From assembly GCA_023213395.1 (NCBI GenBank), contig CM041465.1:80545741-80609740 (forward strand): DNA of 64,000 bases, read 5' to 3'. Position numbers and translations under genes: made by a program. The DNA is from Cycas panzhihuaensis (taxonomy: Eukaryota; Cycadophyta). The notes beneath the pieces were generated by a model. The model was not told the DNA's origin. It worked only from the letters and a program-made list of their open reading frames with translations, and made no database searches. Of this stretch, positions 1 through 12,610 are shown piece by piece (within the stretch, counting starts at the first letter, position 1; each line of letters starts with the position of its first letter).

Positions 1-1200
1 TCCTATACCATGCCACTTAAAGGTGGGAATACTTAGACATATCAAGGAAGGAAGGTAAGATCCCCTCCTAAGAAGAAGTGGTATTCTGTGTATGGGAGTG
101 TCTCCATGAGGACTCGCAGTACTTATTGTAATATCTTGAGCTTATGCCACATCACAATGCCTCTTATAAGAGGGCTTCTAGGCTTAATTTAGACTAGTCT
201 ATTCATAGGGATCCTTTCCCAAAGCATAGGGAATAATACCAATCCACTCAGAATAGGAGGGCAAGGAATAGAGGACGATCTCCTATCCTTTTTTCTAGCA
301 AGCAAAGGGAAAAGGGCCAAGAGATATGTCTTCTATGCCAAGCCCTAGATCATAACATCCTTCATCCTCTCAACCCAAAAATAAGGGAAAGATAGTGATT
401 CAAATGCTCGAAACAACCCCCTTGTACCCTATTACAAGGTCCCAAGCTATAAAGAAAGTCATCAAAGCATCCACCTCATAACAAAATCCTTTCATAGGCA
501 ATCCACTTATAGAAATCCCTACAATCTCTAAGACCATCCTTGTTTATCTAGGATGCTATGATTTTTTAAGAGCACTTTCCCCACCCACCAAAAAAGGGAA
601 GGTCTTTTTTATTATCAAAGAGTTACACACTATGGCTATAGGTATGTCTATGATGGATATCCTATGAAGTTGCCCTATGCAACAAGCCCTTCTCTTGGAG
701 GCTTTAGGCCAAAAGGATGCCCTAGTTCACTTAGTAGGTACCATCTTGAGTGTGGGACCCCTCATTACTTTTGACCCTAGAGACCTCCCTCTTACTAGTG
801 AAAGGGAATGTTAATGTCATTACCCTTTGACTATTATCTTAGACACCCCAACCTTCATGTTGAAGAGGATTATCATATATAATAGTTTCTCAGTTAATGC
901 CATGCCTATATGCATCATAGAGGAGCTAGGGATAGGGGCCCTCAAACCAGTCCCATGGAGGTGCCAAGGCTATTATGGTAGCAAGAAGGCACTGATGGGA
1001 ATGGTGTCATTCCCCCTTGCCCTAAAAGATAAAACTGTCTAAACAAATATTGTAGTCCTTAACATAGATGTGGACTATAATCTTTTATTAAGATGTCCAT
1101 GACTTGACTAAATAGGGGCCATCTGCTTATCTAGATGGGGGGAACTTAAATTTATCCATGAAGGATGAATGAAATTTATCCTTTAAGATCCTCCCCATGG
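1..1200 (+). pseudogene. gag C-terminus, linker and aspartic protease relic (copy 1)
   Basis: Bases 60-140 match the KKWCSVHGECFHD-type linker of copy 2 at 21,715-21,760. The protease lies at about 800-1,180. The catalytic region of copy 2 (MDNSSSVNAMP) reads here as YNSFSVNAMP, so the active-site Asp is lost. The later block DVDYNLLLGRPWLDQMGAIC is recognisable but interrupted by stops at Trp, Arg and Gln codons. In a live element this enzyme cuts the Gag-Pol polyprotein. This copy is certainly inactive. Confidence 0.8.
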
Positions 1201-2039
1201 TCAACCACCTCACCAACCTTGTTAAGTGATCTTTGGGTTAACTAATGAGGTTGAGGATCCATCCAGCGCATCGATTGCTTACTCCATTGGTGTCTAGAAC
1301 ACCCAGGAAAGAAAGGAGATACATCCTTCACAATCTAATCTAATCTATTTAATCCCCATTGGTATTTGAAGTTATGGTACCTCACTGTCATAGGCAACTA
1401 AGAGTCTGACGATAATTGTGAGGATCCTCCTCATCCCATACCCCTTCTCAATGTGTAAAGGGGGCATACCTCTTACCCTTCTTAGTGTCCTACATCTATG
1501 CCTAGGACATATTATGAGGATAATACATCTCCTACCTCATCTTTGGGCCCATGCACCATTAGTCTTCTAATGTGTATAGACCTCCATCTGACCTATCAGT
1601 AGCCTACTATGGAAGTTCCTTGACCCTTGTCATCCCCTATAGATAATAAGGATGTGAAGTCTCTATTTTCACATGATGAGACTATTATTAGTGACCTAGA
1701 TCTCACCATCTCTCCCATCTATGAGATGGGATGCAGTGATAGGAGGTTACCCTTAGCCTCCTCTAAAGAGTCCCCTCATTATATGGAGTGGTGGGTCAAC
1801 TACTTTGAGATTATCGCTCCTCCAACTACTTCTTAGTTCCCACCTAATAAGACTATCCATGGGATAGATTACTTTAAGATTGATGAAGCCTTATTGAAGC
1901 ATCTAGTTGGTACCATGCTTAATTTATCTTCTAGACACCATAGACTAGGTTTTTAGAAGTGTTTAGCTCTTGGGTCACCCCTAGCTAACCCAAACCAACT
2001 AGATACTCTCGCTCATCATTTGATTAACTAAACACCCCT

Positions 2040-3060
2040 TCACTTTAAGGAAGGGAATGCCATATGCATGGGGCTAATCAAGGGCATTATCCTTGCCCCC
2101 AATAAGGTCATTAAGGCTAGGGTAGAGTGCTCTCCTTAAGAGATAGAGGAATATACTTGATTGTTCCAAGAATTTCACGATGTCTTTACATGGGATTACT
2201 CGGACATGAAGGGTATAGATCCTAGCATTGTCACTTATAACCTCACTACTATCTTAAGGCTTATCCTATGTGATAGAAGTAATACTGTTTACATCTAAAA
2301 CTATCAGCTACAGTTAAAATGGAAGTGTAAAAGTTGCTTGACATGAGCCTTATCACTTCCATAGGCTACCTTAAGTGGGTTTCCAACATCATGCCTATCA
2401 ACAAAAAGAATAGTATGATTAGAATATGCCTTGATTTCTAAGACATCAATAATTCTTGTCCTAAAGATAACTTCCCTCCTCCTTTCATCGATCAAATTAT
2501 TGATTAAACTACTAGTTTTGAAGTCATGTCCCTAATTGATAGCTTCTCTAGATATAAGAAAATCTAAATATCTCTCAAAGATCATCATAAGATAACTTTT
2601 ACTACCCCATGGGGGATATTCACCTATAAGGCCATGCCCTTCAGATAAAAGAATGTATGTTCTACCTACTAAAGGGCCATGCAATTCATATTTCATGACC
2701 TTATAAATAAAACTCTTGAAGTTTTCACCAATGATATGATGGGCCTCTATCGAAAGAGAGCCAATCATCCTACAAACCTTAGAGCAATCTTCATAAGGTG
2801 TTATAAATATCATGTTAGCTTGAACCCACTTAAATGTATTTTCATAGTTATGATTAGAAAACTTCTAAGGTTCCTTATCTCTGAATAAGGAATCCAAATC
2901 AACCTTAATAAGGTCAAGGCCATCGTTGAGATGCCACCCCCAACAAACCAATGACAAATTAAGTTGTTCTTAAGAATGTTGGGGTTCTTAAGATGTTTCT
3001 TGGTGGACTTTGCCATAAATGCCAAGCCTCTAACTAATCTTGAATAAGGGAGCCCTATTT
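2040..3060 (+). pseudogene. Reverse transcriptase relic (Ty3/gypsy, copy 1)
   Basis: Translation in the same sense as copy 2 gives FTWDYSDMKGIDPSIV near 2,185, NNSCPKDNFPPPFIDQIID near 2,450, TPWGIFTYKAMPF near 2,610 and EVFTNDMM near 2,730. The last is the YVDD catalytic box with its first Asp replaced by Asn. The downstream thumb and connection motif (KCIF...VEMPPPTNQ) follows at 2,830-2,950. Many stops sit at ancestral Gln, Trp and Arg positions. This stretch is missing from copy 2, so it is the only record of the family's full RT in the window. Confidence 0.8.
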
Positions 3061-3189
3061 GTCTAGTCTCCTAAGGCCCAAGAATCATTTCAAGATCTCT
3101 AGTAGGTTCTTGTATCTGCTCCTATGTTGGATCCCCCTCTCTTCGATTGTCCCTTCATCTTATATACCTCAACAACTAATGTGCTATTC

Positions 3190-3640
3190 TAGCCTAGGAA
3201 GGTAACTCTAAAACTGAAAGGTCCATCTATTTTATTAGTTATATGTTGATGGCAATAGAACTAAATTATCTACTAGCCAAAAAAGAGCATCTAACATTAG
3301 TCTATGCCACTAAAAAAATTAGATACTACCTTCTTGGTAACACTACCTATGTGATCATCTAATCTAATCCATTAAGATGCCTCTTAACTCAATTAGAATT
3401 GATGTGAATGGTAGGAAAATGGGCTATCCTCCTTTAAGAATATGACCTTAAAATCATTAACTGAAAATCCAAGAAGGGAATAATAGTTGTGAAGTAGTTG
3501 GCAGATGCTCTTATCCCTAATTCTCTTAGGGTTCCAATTAATAATTCATTGCTAAATGAGCCCATCCTAACTCTCCAACAATTAGGACCTGATCTATTGA
3601 TTGATAGTAAGCAGTATGAGGATATAATATAATATCTCAC
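3190..3640 (+). pseudogene. Ty3-type RNase H relic (copy 1)
   Basis: Between RT and integrase the frame reads MAIELNYLLAKKEHLTLVYA, then KIRYYLLGNTTYVII and a stop-broken ADALIPNSL. This matches the order of the ordinary gypsy RNase H domain that removes template RNA after first-strand synthesis. It is separate from the second RNase H relic at about 8,935. Stops and missense changes make it inactive. Confidence 0.7.
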
Positions 3641-3739
3641 TTAACAACAATATTCCATCAATGCTAGCAACAAAGTAAAGTCATGTGTTAGGGCTTCTAC
3701 TTGATAATATTTCCTTATGTAGGATGTATTATATAAGCA

Positions 3740-4850
3740 GTCCTTTGATGGTGTTCTCCTTCATTACCTTAATCCCAGGGAGACTAAGTAGATCATTTAT
3801 GAATGCCATTTTGGAGGCTAATTAATGGCTTAAAGAATTCTTTGCATGGGGTACTATTGGCCATCTTTGTTCAAGAATGCCCATGCTTATACACAACTTT
3901 GTTGTTGCTACCAAAAGCATGCTAATGTTGTCCACTAGCTTTCTAAGGCATTGTATGCAATCATGCCCCCATGGCCTTTCTCCCAATGGGTATTAGATTT
4001 TATCAGAGCCATTATTTTACCCTCCTCAACTCAGTACAAATTCATCCTAACTACAACAAAGTACTTCATCAAATGGGCTAAGGCCATTCCTTTATCTTCT
4101 ACAACTAACAAAACTATTGTCACCTTTGTGTATCAATACATCATCTATCGATTTGGGGTTCTAGACATCCTTATCATAAATAATGGGACTCTATTCTGTA
4201 ATAAGGAGATGGATGAGCTTTATGAGAAATTTAAGATCTCTCATAAGAATTTATCCCTTTATTACCCCTAGGCCAATGGCTAAATCAAATCTATTAATAA
4301 AACCCTAATTAGAATTCTAAAGAAAATTATTGCTCAATCCCAAAGAGATTGGTATATCCAGCTCCACTTAGCTCTATGGGCCTATCAAACCTTGATCTGT
4401 ATAGCCATAAGAATGATGTCATTCTCCTTGATTTATGGTACGAAGTTGATATTGCCTTTAGAATTCAAGATCCCTTCTTTAAGGATATCCCTTAAAGATC
4501 TTATAGATGAGGAATGATGTCGCCAAGCCCACCTCCTTAACCTTGAGGCTTTAGATGAGAGACACTTGGCCACACACCAAGCTAACCTAGCATCCAAGGC
4601 TAGGGCATAAAGGATGTATGATAAGCATCTACATCAAGCATCTATGTCCTTGTCCCTTGAATCTTAGGGACCAAGTTCTTAAGTTGGAAATATCTTTATG
4701 ACCACCTATCTAAATTTAGCCCCAAATGGATGAGCCCTTTTATTTCCCTTGATAACCTTGATAATGGTGCATATAGAATAGCCACATTAGAGGGCTTCAT
4801 GTTTGATAAATCCATAAATGATAAATTTCTAAATAAATTTTATAGTTAAT
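3740..4850 (+). pseudogene. Integrase relic (Ty3/gypsy, copy 1)
   Basis: The core begins near 3,945 with MPPWPFSQWVLDFIRAI (first Asp kept). The second acidic site reads IINNGTLF (Asp to Asn), and the region that should hold the catalytic Glu reads ANG*IKSINKTL (Glu lost). The C-terminal part (FSLIYGTKLILPLEFKIP then SLRISLKDLIDEE) matches the stretch that survives in copy 2 at 24,180-24,592, with the end near 4,850. The enzyme would have joined element DNA to the host chromosome; this copy cannot. Confidence 0.8.
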
Positions 4851-5385
4851 TCTTTCTCCTTCCAAGTAAAAAGAGAACCAACCCTCTTCCCTATGAGATG
4901 AGCCTAAACTATTATTTAAATGTGATGTCAAATATCTCTGCTAAAGGCATGGCATGCATATGAGTTTTTAATAGCTCCACTCATTACTAAGATAACTTTA
5001 TCCCCTTCTAAGGGTATCATGCTATCCCTCAATGACTAGAGACCCTTCTTTAATTTATGAGTGGGGGTGAATGTATCACTATAGGGACACATCCCCACAC
5101 TCATGCTTGACTCATTCTTTGTCGATCTAGAGATATGAGCTGGATCAAGACGTTTGGGTGACAACTTTATCTACTTGTGATCAGGAGTTTCCATCTAGAT
5201 AGGGCCTTCTTTGATATAAATTATCTCCCCTTGAGACTCATAGGGTATCTATACCTATTTTTACTCTTTTATTTTTGCCTAGATCATTGTTTTCCTTCTG
5301 AGGGGTACAAGATCCTCTCACCCAAGTGCTTCCTAAGATTACCTAACCTACTTAGTGATCATGTGTACCTTGTGTGAGTTCCAAG

Positions 5386-5386
<1 letters not shown>
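4851..5386 (+). other. 3' non-coding stretch after integrase (copy 1)
   Basis: It is homologous to 24,593-25,083 of copy 2 (shared ATGAGCCTAAACTA near the start). No coding potential is seen. It separates the polyprotein end from the TA repeat and the minus-strand PMD gene. Confidence 0.6.

Positions 5387-5448
<62 letters not shown>
5387..5448. repeat. (TA)n microsatellite, about 31 units
   Basis: A nearly perfect run of TA dinucleotides. A shorter (TA)n run sits at the equivalent place in copy 2 (25,084-25,123), so the repeat was probably seeded in the ancestral element rather than arising twice. Confidence 0.97.
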
Positions 5449-5453
<5 letters not shown>

Positions 5454-5639
5454 GTAAGAAATGAAATATAGCAAAAATCTATATAAATCCATATATACAT
5501 CTACATCATGCATCTGTGCATCCATACATCCATAATAATCAAGAAAAATTAATAACTCATATCAAATGGGATAAAACTTTACTCCCTATCTCAATATACA
5601 ATCATCCATGATAGCATAAAATATGTTGGCACAAGCCCT

Positions 5640-7660
5640 AAGAATCTAGAATCCTTATAGGAGCTTGTATAATCATCTATATGTGTGTGGCATAGACCCC
5701 TTAAAGGTCTGGAGCTTTCCTCTCATCAAAATAATGATATAAAAGTCCTATGGGACATGCTATGGTCATGGGGTATCCCCCTGAAGCTATCCTACTCTCT
5801 TAATCAAGGACCAAGCTCCTCTAAGGTTCCTCTAGTGCCTCTATGAGGTCTCAACCTTGCTCTGCTTGCCTCTCATTCTCCTTTAGGATGCTGTGGTTGA
5901 ATGGGTATAGGAGGACCTAGTTACAATTTGATCTACCAACCAGTCATAACATGCCTATAGTAGGTCCCTTTCCCCTAACACCTTGTTTAGCTAACTTTGT
6001 GTCTCTCAGAGTTAGTCTCGATCCTCTTCTACCTTAGATAGGTGGCTCTGGGCCTCTGTTAGCTGAGTCTCTAAGACTACAATCCTCACCTCTACCCTCA
6101 AAGCTCCTTGGACCTCTTTGCCACCTTCTTGGACCTCCAACTCCTACACTGAGCCTATAGGTGGTCCCTCTCAGCTTGAAATTGGTCCCTCTCTACCTAG
6201 ATCTAGTCCCTCTCTACTTGCAAGTAATCCTTCCTTGTCTGTCTCTCTTGGGCCTTTGCAACCCAGATATCTCAGAGATGGATGATGGAGGCAAAGGTAG
6301 CAGTGTGAGGTCATGCTGAGCCTAGCTCCTTGCTATCTATAATAGGAGGCTATCCCTCCTAGTTTACCCATGGGAATAGGTCTGCTATAGTCTTATTGAT
6401 TAGCTCCCCTATAATTCCTCCACCTACCAAACATGCAAATGCATATGTCAATGTGGAGTGTATAAATAAAAAATCCATAATGATAAGCAATGATAACATC
6501 ATAAATCCCTCAATTAAATAACTATAAATCAAAGGCATAGTTAAAAATGGAAGAACTCACCTCCTAGAGTGGTTGGTACCTCTCCAATCACTACCTCCTT
6601 TGCTCTTAGGATCTCTACCCCTATAGTAGTTGGTGCCTCTCTAGTTGCTGCCTCCTGTGCTCCTAAGATTTATGTCCCTATTATAGCTATGGCTATCTCT
6701 CCTATAACTACCAATGTTACATCTACCTTTGGATCAATAATTGCCTACCCCTAATTATCATCCTCTCCTAGCTCCACCATCGAGTCCCCTATAGCCTCTC
6801 CCTCCTTTGCATCACTATCCAAGTGAATAATGCACTATGGTTGGCTCACTTAGTCATTGATCATGGGTAGATCTAATGATGTTGCTACAACCAATCTCCT
6901 CACCTATGCTAGCTCTCTTATGCTTCTTAATCATGATGGCCATCAATGGAGGAGGGGACTACTAGATGGTACCAATTATGGCCCTATCACTAGATCCACT
7001 TCCTAAAATTGATAAAAAAAACTAGTACTATAGCAAAGAACAATAAGAGAGTCCTCCATGTATGATTACTTGAATTTGGTCAAGCTGAGTAGTAAGGTTG
7101 GCCACTATGAAAGCGGCCTAATCAAACCTCTATCTTGCCTCACACCTCCCAATGGTGTCCATGCAACCTCCTAGGATGTCTCTATAGTTTTATTTTTAGG
7201 AAATCCATAACATAATAGAAAAGATGATCATCTTACTCACTTGAGGAATATTTACTATTGCAATAGTCCTAAGATACAACCCTCTCTTATCCTAGTGACA
7301 CCTGCCATGAAAGAACCTAACTACCTCCTTGTGTGCCATATCAGTGTTGGGAAAAATCCCCAACGTCGCTAGTGCCCCACTAGTAGGGACCCCTATAATC
7401 CTCCCAACATCCATTGGGTAACAGTGACATCCCGCACCCGTGGGAGATGAAAATCATGTCGACAATGATCCCAATGTGACACTATGTCTATCTAAAGTGC
7501 TTGGTCTTAAGCATACTATTGTGAGTGGACTATCCTCAATAAATTGCAATGCCTCTGTATCTCTTAATCATGGCCCTCCATTAACTTTATGAAGTCCAAC
7601 ATTGATGATTTGATGTTTTCACAGTTATCCACCACTATAATAACCTAAAAACATCCATGG
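5640..7660 (-). pseudogene. Antisense plant-mobile-domain gene relic (copy 1)
   Basis: The minus strand is homologous to the better preserved gene at 25,392-27,106. On the plus strand, 7,330-7,500 aligns with 26,810-26,960 (shared segments around the TVTPKDIQQILGVP coding block and ISHWD-type core). The donor side at about 6,560 (CTCACCTCC) and the acceptor side at about 6,435 match the intron ends of copy 2, although the acceptor AG is degraded. Numerous stops occur. Its presence in this much older copy shows that the gene was part of the element before the copies diverged. Limits are approximate. Confidence 0.7.
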
Positions 7661-8934
7661 CATCATCAATTAATCATCTACCATCCTATGGAACAAAGAA
7701 CACCCTTCAATAAACTTAAAACAATCAAAATCAAGGAAAAATATGGAATTTTATTAATTTTTTTATGTTTTGCATCTACCCCATAGATTTATTCATGGCA
7801 CTATGAATAAATCCATGGGCCCCATAGACTCTTCCTATACCCCACAGGAATATCTACTATATTATAAGAAAATTTACGATACCATAGAAATCCCCATAAA
7901 AAATAAAAAAATAAATAAACATAAATAATAAATAGATAAAAGCCTAGTCCATTAGAACCGGGGCCTCCTATAGCCCTAGTCTAGCCTTTCTTGAGCTCCC
8001 AGATAGGTCCCATTAGGCCTCCTACCCCCCTATAGCCTTGGTCCAACCTTTCCTAGGCCTCTAGTTAGGTCTTGTTAGGCCTCCTACCCTCTAAATGGTC
8101 ATAGCCCATCTCTAAAAACTACATGACAAAAAGATATGAATAAAAAGTGTAGGGTTAAGATTAGTGTACTGGGTCTAGCCTCATGGCTTTCATCTCTTAT
8201 CTATAATCCCAATGATTCCTTCCACGCATTGATCTAATGGTCAAATCTCTCCCAGCTTACTTATCTCTCGGTGGAAACTTGAGAGTGATAGACTCTTTTC
8301 TCTCAAGATCTCATGGGTGAACACAAAAATAAATCCATTTTCTTCACCTATCCCCTTTATATCCATTGAGCTCCCTAAGGCTCTATGACCTTTGTTTTAT
8401 TTTGATGGAGTCTTTAGCAATGTCTCCTTGAGCCCATCCTTATTTCTTTTAGGGTCTCGACCCTTTCTGGTCTTTTGATACCTTTTTTTCTTTCCTTTAT
8501 GAGCATTTATTACACCCATTTGACTTTTGTTAGGAGTATTTTATCCACAATTTTTGCTTGCTCAAAACCCTATCCATGTTTATACTCCATAGACTCATTT
8601 TGATAGGAAGACTCCATTTTTCATAACCATTTTGACCTATTTTGCTCCCAATGGGCTCCAGTCCCCTTGTTGAGTTCTCCATTGGTCCTGTACCAACCTT
8701 GAGCCTAGATGATAAGCTCATTTTTCACCATTACCCCTTCCCTTCCACAGGGTAGGCCCCCTATGAAGCTAGTAGCCTGGCTATAGGTCTCTTCTATCAT
8801 CTCATGATTGGTCATTTGTGTAATCATGACCCTTGAGACTCATCACCCTTTATACAACTTCTTTTTTATTAGCACCTTTTCTTTGAGAACAAGCATCACT
8901 CCTTTTCCTTAAAATTCTTGCTACTATTTTTGTT
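7661..8934. promoter_or_regulatory. Spacer between divergent accessory genes, with TATA-like site
   Basis: No coding sequence is seen. A TATA-like CTTTATATCC at 8,355-8,364 reads GGATATAAAG on the minus strand and corresponds to the CCTTATATAGG site of copy 2 at 27,734-27,744. It could serve the minus-strand PMD gene, the plus-strand RNase H, or both. Promoter function is inference. Confidence 0.35.
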
Positions 8935-9365
8935 ATGGCTTTACTCATTTACATAGATAGTGGTAATCATGCCAACCCAAGACCTTCTACTATAGCTTAA
9001 TCATCTGTGATCCCTCTAGGTATGAATTCATATATTCTAGGATCTACTTGCCTAAGACTACAAATAATGAAGCAGAGTATATAACTGTCATTGAGGCCCT
9101 AACTAGTGCACTTCACTTCCATCATGGTCCCATAATTCTATACTACAACTCTTAAATCATAGTATCCTAGTTGACCCAAACCTATCAGGTCCTTTATCCC
9201 AACCTGAAGACTCTAACTATGATCACTAGGTCTTTGTTATCCTACTTCTCCTTGGTTGATAGTTAATGTATTCCTCATACTCGAAATGTCAAGATTGATA
9301 GCTTGGTCAGCTTTATTCTTGAGCATCACCTTTAGCACTAAGGTGACTCCTTATCTACTTGATAA
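8935..9365 (+). pseudogene. Second RNase H relic (copy 1)
   Basis: Starts at an ATG equivalent to 28,257 in copy 2 and reads ALLIYIDSG, then after a frame change TNNEAEYITVIEAL and HFHHGPIILYYNS. First Asp and Glu are recognisable, but the third acidic residue is Asn (YNS in place of CDS) and stops follow. Homologous across its length to the copy 2 gene. Position between integrase and 3' LTR, downstream of the antisense gene, is the same in both copies. Confidence 0.65.
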
Positions 9366-9858
9366 GTCACCCTTTTAGAGACACTCTAAAGGTGACCTTT
9401 CCCCTCAAACTCTACTTTCTATCTACCTATGAATAATGGCCACTAATGAGGTTAAAGTATGGTTCCTAAAAACCTCTTTACTTGATTAGCTCATATCCTA
9501 GCTTGGTGTGATGAGGTATCCCCTCATTTTTCTAAGGAGTCTCTTTAGGTTTTCAAACCTCATCTTTAGGGTTATACTACTCATTAAGTGTGCCACTAAG
9601 GGCATCCCCCTTAGTCACCCCTTCTCCATTTAGTATGCATATGCTTTAAGTTTATGGTCCTACACTTGGAGGTTTGATTTGGTTATGAACCTTTCTCCCC
9701 ACTTAGAATATGCCTTATATCCATACATTCCTTGTAGCACCAGTGACTCCCCTTGGTTACCTACACACTTACTTCTTGGTTACAATTTCTATTGACAATA
9801 TTTGTGTCGATAACATTCATCATTGTCTTATGCTCTAGAGTGACAAGGTTCTATGACC

Positions 9859-9868
9859 AAGGGGGAAA
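9859..9868 (+). promoter_or_regulatory. Polypurine tract (copy 1)
   Basis: AAGGGGGAAA immediately precedes the TG that opens the 3' LTR. This purine run is where plus-strand DNA synthesis starts. It is better preserved than the matching tract in copy 2. Confidence 0.8.
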
Positions 9869-12610
9869 TGTTTCCCACCTATTGGTAATGGATTAGGAGG
9901 TCATTGTGTAGGTAAGCGCAGGTATGTATTCTATCACATACTTTTATTGTATTCTTTTTTGTCATTACTTCATGTGATGCTTGTTTGGCTACCTAGATGC
10001 ATGATTGTTTGGTTTACTTACATTACTTATGCTTATTATTACCTATGACAATCAAGACTCCAGTCTAATGGCATCTTTGAGTCCCCATAATGGTCTCCTA
10101 GTGGATAAAAGGGTCATTACATGCTCTTATAGCCTAGTTTTAGTTGAGTTCTAACTCTTTTTTTCTCCTTTATTACATCTCTTCCCCTCTCATCTTGCCT
10201 TATAGATAACTTGGATAGCCTAGGATAACTTACAGAGGCCTTGGGGGGAGATTTGCACCTTACTGTTCAAATCCTACATGATATCTTTATTAATTTCCAT
10301 TGATTTATTTTAATTGTTGTCATTTTCATCAAGTTTTGACTCAATTTTATGGGTTTATTATACTTTCTCCCCATATATTAGCCACTTAGATAGCCTAGGG
10401 TTAGTTTGTAGGAGTATGGGGAGGAGTTTCTAGCCTCTAGCACTAAGTCCCTTATGACTTTCATCATTTTTTATTAAAGTTTTGTAACATGTCTACACCC
10501 TGCATTGGTTTCTATCTGCCCTACTCTGATTTTTGCATCTCACAGATATATTCATGGTGTTGCAAATATATTTATGGTGTAACTATTAGTAAGAAAAATA
10601 TGGCTGATAACAACTAGACTTGTATTTAATACTCTCCTTGATAGGTTTCCTACTTTGAGATTGGCCTAAATCAAGGCCTAATGGTCATAGGAGTGAGTTC
10701 TAACACAAAAAGGTCCTCTTTCCTTTCGTTAAGGATCATTTTTGGAGGCTCATTTTTTACTTTTCTTATACAAAACAATAAATATCCATTCTTGAGGGTG
10801 AAGAACACAAGAAGGACACAAATTTTGGGTAGCATACTCTTCTGATCAGCCTCTATAATTTGCTACACTCTTCTTCCACCTTCCTCACTCAAGGATCTTC
10901 CATAAAAAGTCTTCTTGAGTGCTATAAAAGGGATCCATTAACAAGTTTTTCTTATAAACACCAAGCTTACTCACAACAAATGGGTAAAAAACTAGTCATC
11001 CTTTGGTTTTGAGTAGAAATTTCTATTAATTACTCTTGCTTTCTTGTTATTTGGCTTGTCTCTACCTAGCATTTTGCTTAAAGAAGCTAGATTACATATT
11101 CTTCTTCATATTTCTCCATTTACAACACTTGAGAAACCTTTCCTTGTGAATTAGAAACCTCTCATAATAATACCTTAAAGTGTTGGAGAAGAGAGTGACT
11201 AGGGTATTGGCTAGTCAAAGGAGTTTAGGGAAGAGAAAAGTGGTGCAAGTCCTAACTTTTGCACCCCCTTCCATTAGACAATCCCCTCCTAACATCACAA
11301 GGTGTATGTATCTCATTGTACATTTATATTCTTCCTCAATACAAACCCATACGACTTCACCATTTCACAAGTAATTTGTTGCTTACTCTTGAGATTTTGT
11401 ATCTCATCTTCATACCCCTTTTTACTTTAGACTATAGCCTAAAACTTATAAAACTAGGTGATACTTCTTGCCACTTGAGAGACCACTTCTATATATGGGC
11501 CACACCATTCTAAGGCACTCTCCCTTACATACCCCTCCTTCTTGTCATATACATAGATATTTAGGAGAGGGTAGCATTTCACTTATTTCCTTTTGATAAT
11601 TGAAGCTAACAAATGTTTTCTTGTGAAAATACACACACACACACATACACACACACACACATATATATACATACACCTCTTATGGGTAGAATTTATCTTG
11701 TGTATGTAGGTGGAGGACTTGTCTCAATTCACTAGCTAATAAGCTAAGAGGAAAAGCTTTATCACAATGTAATATTAGTTCGTGGTTTAGCACCATTTCC
11801 TTTATTATGTATTTTTGCTCTTTTTATTGTTTTATTTCCTTTGTTTATTTGTAGCATTTCTTTCAAGTTTAGGGACTATAAGGAAGCCCTGTTACATCCT
11901 GTAACATCTACAACAAAGGAGCTTATGCTATTGGAAAAGGAGGAGCAAAGTAAGAGTTAGGTCAAAGTTGCCCTCAATCACTACTAATCGAGTGCGATCT
12001 TTCTAAACCCTTTCTCTTTCTCCCCTTTTCCTCCAAGTTTTTTTTTTTTGCTATTATTTCTTGCATGTATATAAACTATAAAAGTGAAAGAATTATTTCA
12101 TTGCATAACATATCTCTTGTATTCATAAATAAGAGTGAGTTTGAGAGTGAGAGATTATAATTAACGCACATTGTTAAATAACTACTTTATAAATAACATA
12201 ACCACATTTTTCATAAAACATCATACCTCAAAAGAAGACAACATTACCTCTCCTCATAAACAAAAGAAACTTCAATAAAACCTTGTGTTGTAACCAAACC
12301 CTAAAGGTAATCCTTTAAACAAAAAAAAGAAACAACCCAAAATCCCTTATCTTGTCATACCATACTCCTCTTTTCCAAAAGGAAGCCTTCAATTCCTCCC
12401 TTCCTAGTGAGGATAGGAGAGCCTTATTTAGGCTACTTGGTAACCTGAGGATGCTAATCCTTTTACTCCCAAAACATATTACAACCCTTTAAGGTAGATA
12501 AGACAACACGCTTGTGATAGGTCCTTAAACCTATGCTCTAATGCACGAACACCCTTTAAGGGTAAGATTGACCTCTATTAAGCCTTTAGTTTCCTATCCT
12601 TAACATTAGA
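9869..12610 (+). repeat. 3' LTR of Tat-like copy 1 (right end lost)
   Basis: Opens with TGTTTCCCACCTATTGG, aligning to TGTTCCCAGCTACC at 29,036 and TATTTCCTGGCTACC at 16,965. A TATA box (TATAAAAG, 10,923-10,930) matches the TATAAAAC of the copy 2 LTRs. Near the right end, GGTCCTTAAACCTATGCTCT (12,521-12,540) matches the copy 2 LTR at about 19,466. The homology ends at minus-strand copia B sequence, so the last few tens of bases are missing. Small ORFs inside are not credible genes. Confidence 0.8.
11631..11671. repeat. (AC)n microsatellite grading into AT
   Basis: An ACACAC run with one interruption, then ATATATATAC, lying inside the copy 1 LTR. No counterpart was noticed in the copy 2 LTRs, so it probably expanded after insertion. 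Confidence 0.9.

Larger units (their letters stand above)
1..12610 (+). mobile_element. Tat/Ogre-like Ty3/gypsy retrotransposon, copy 1 (old, 5' end outside window)
   Basis: Collinear with copy 2 (16,965-31,540): its first bases match copy 2 from about 21,690. Order: end of gag, protease, RT, RNase H, integrase, TA repeat, minus-strand PMD gene, plus-strand second RNase H, polypurine tract, 3' LTR. Every coding part is broken by many stops, and CpG is scarce compared with copy 2. Unlike copy 2 it keeps the full RT-RNase H-integrase stretch. Its LTR stops near 12,610 where minus-strand copia B sequence begins. The lineage call rests on the protease and RT motifs and on the second RNase H. The 5' LTR and most of gag lie left of the window. 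Confidence 0.85.
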
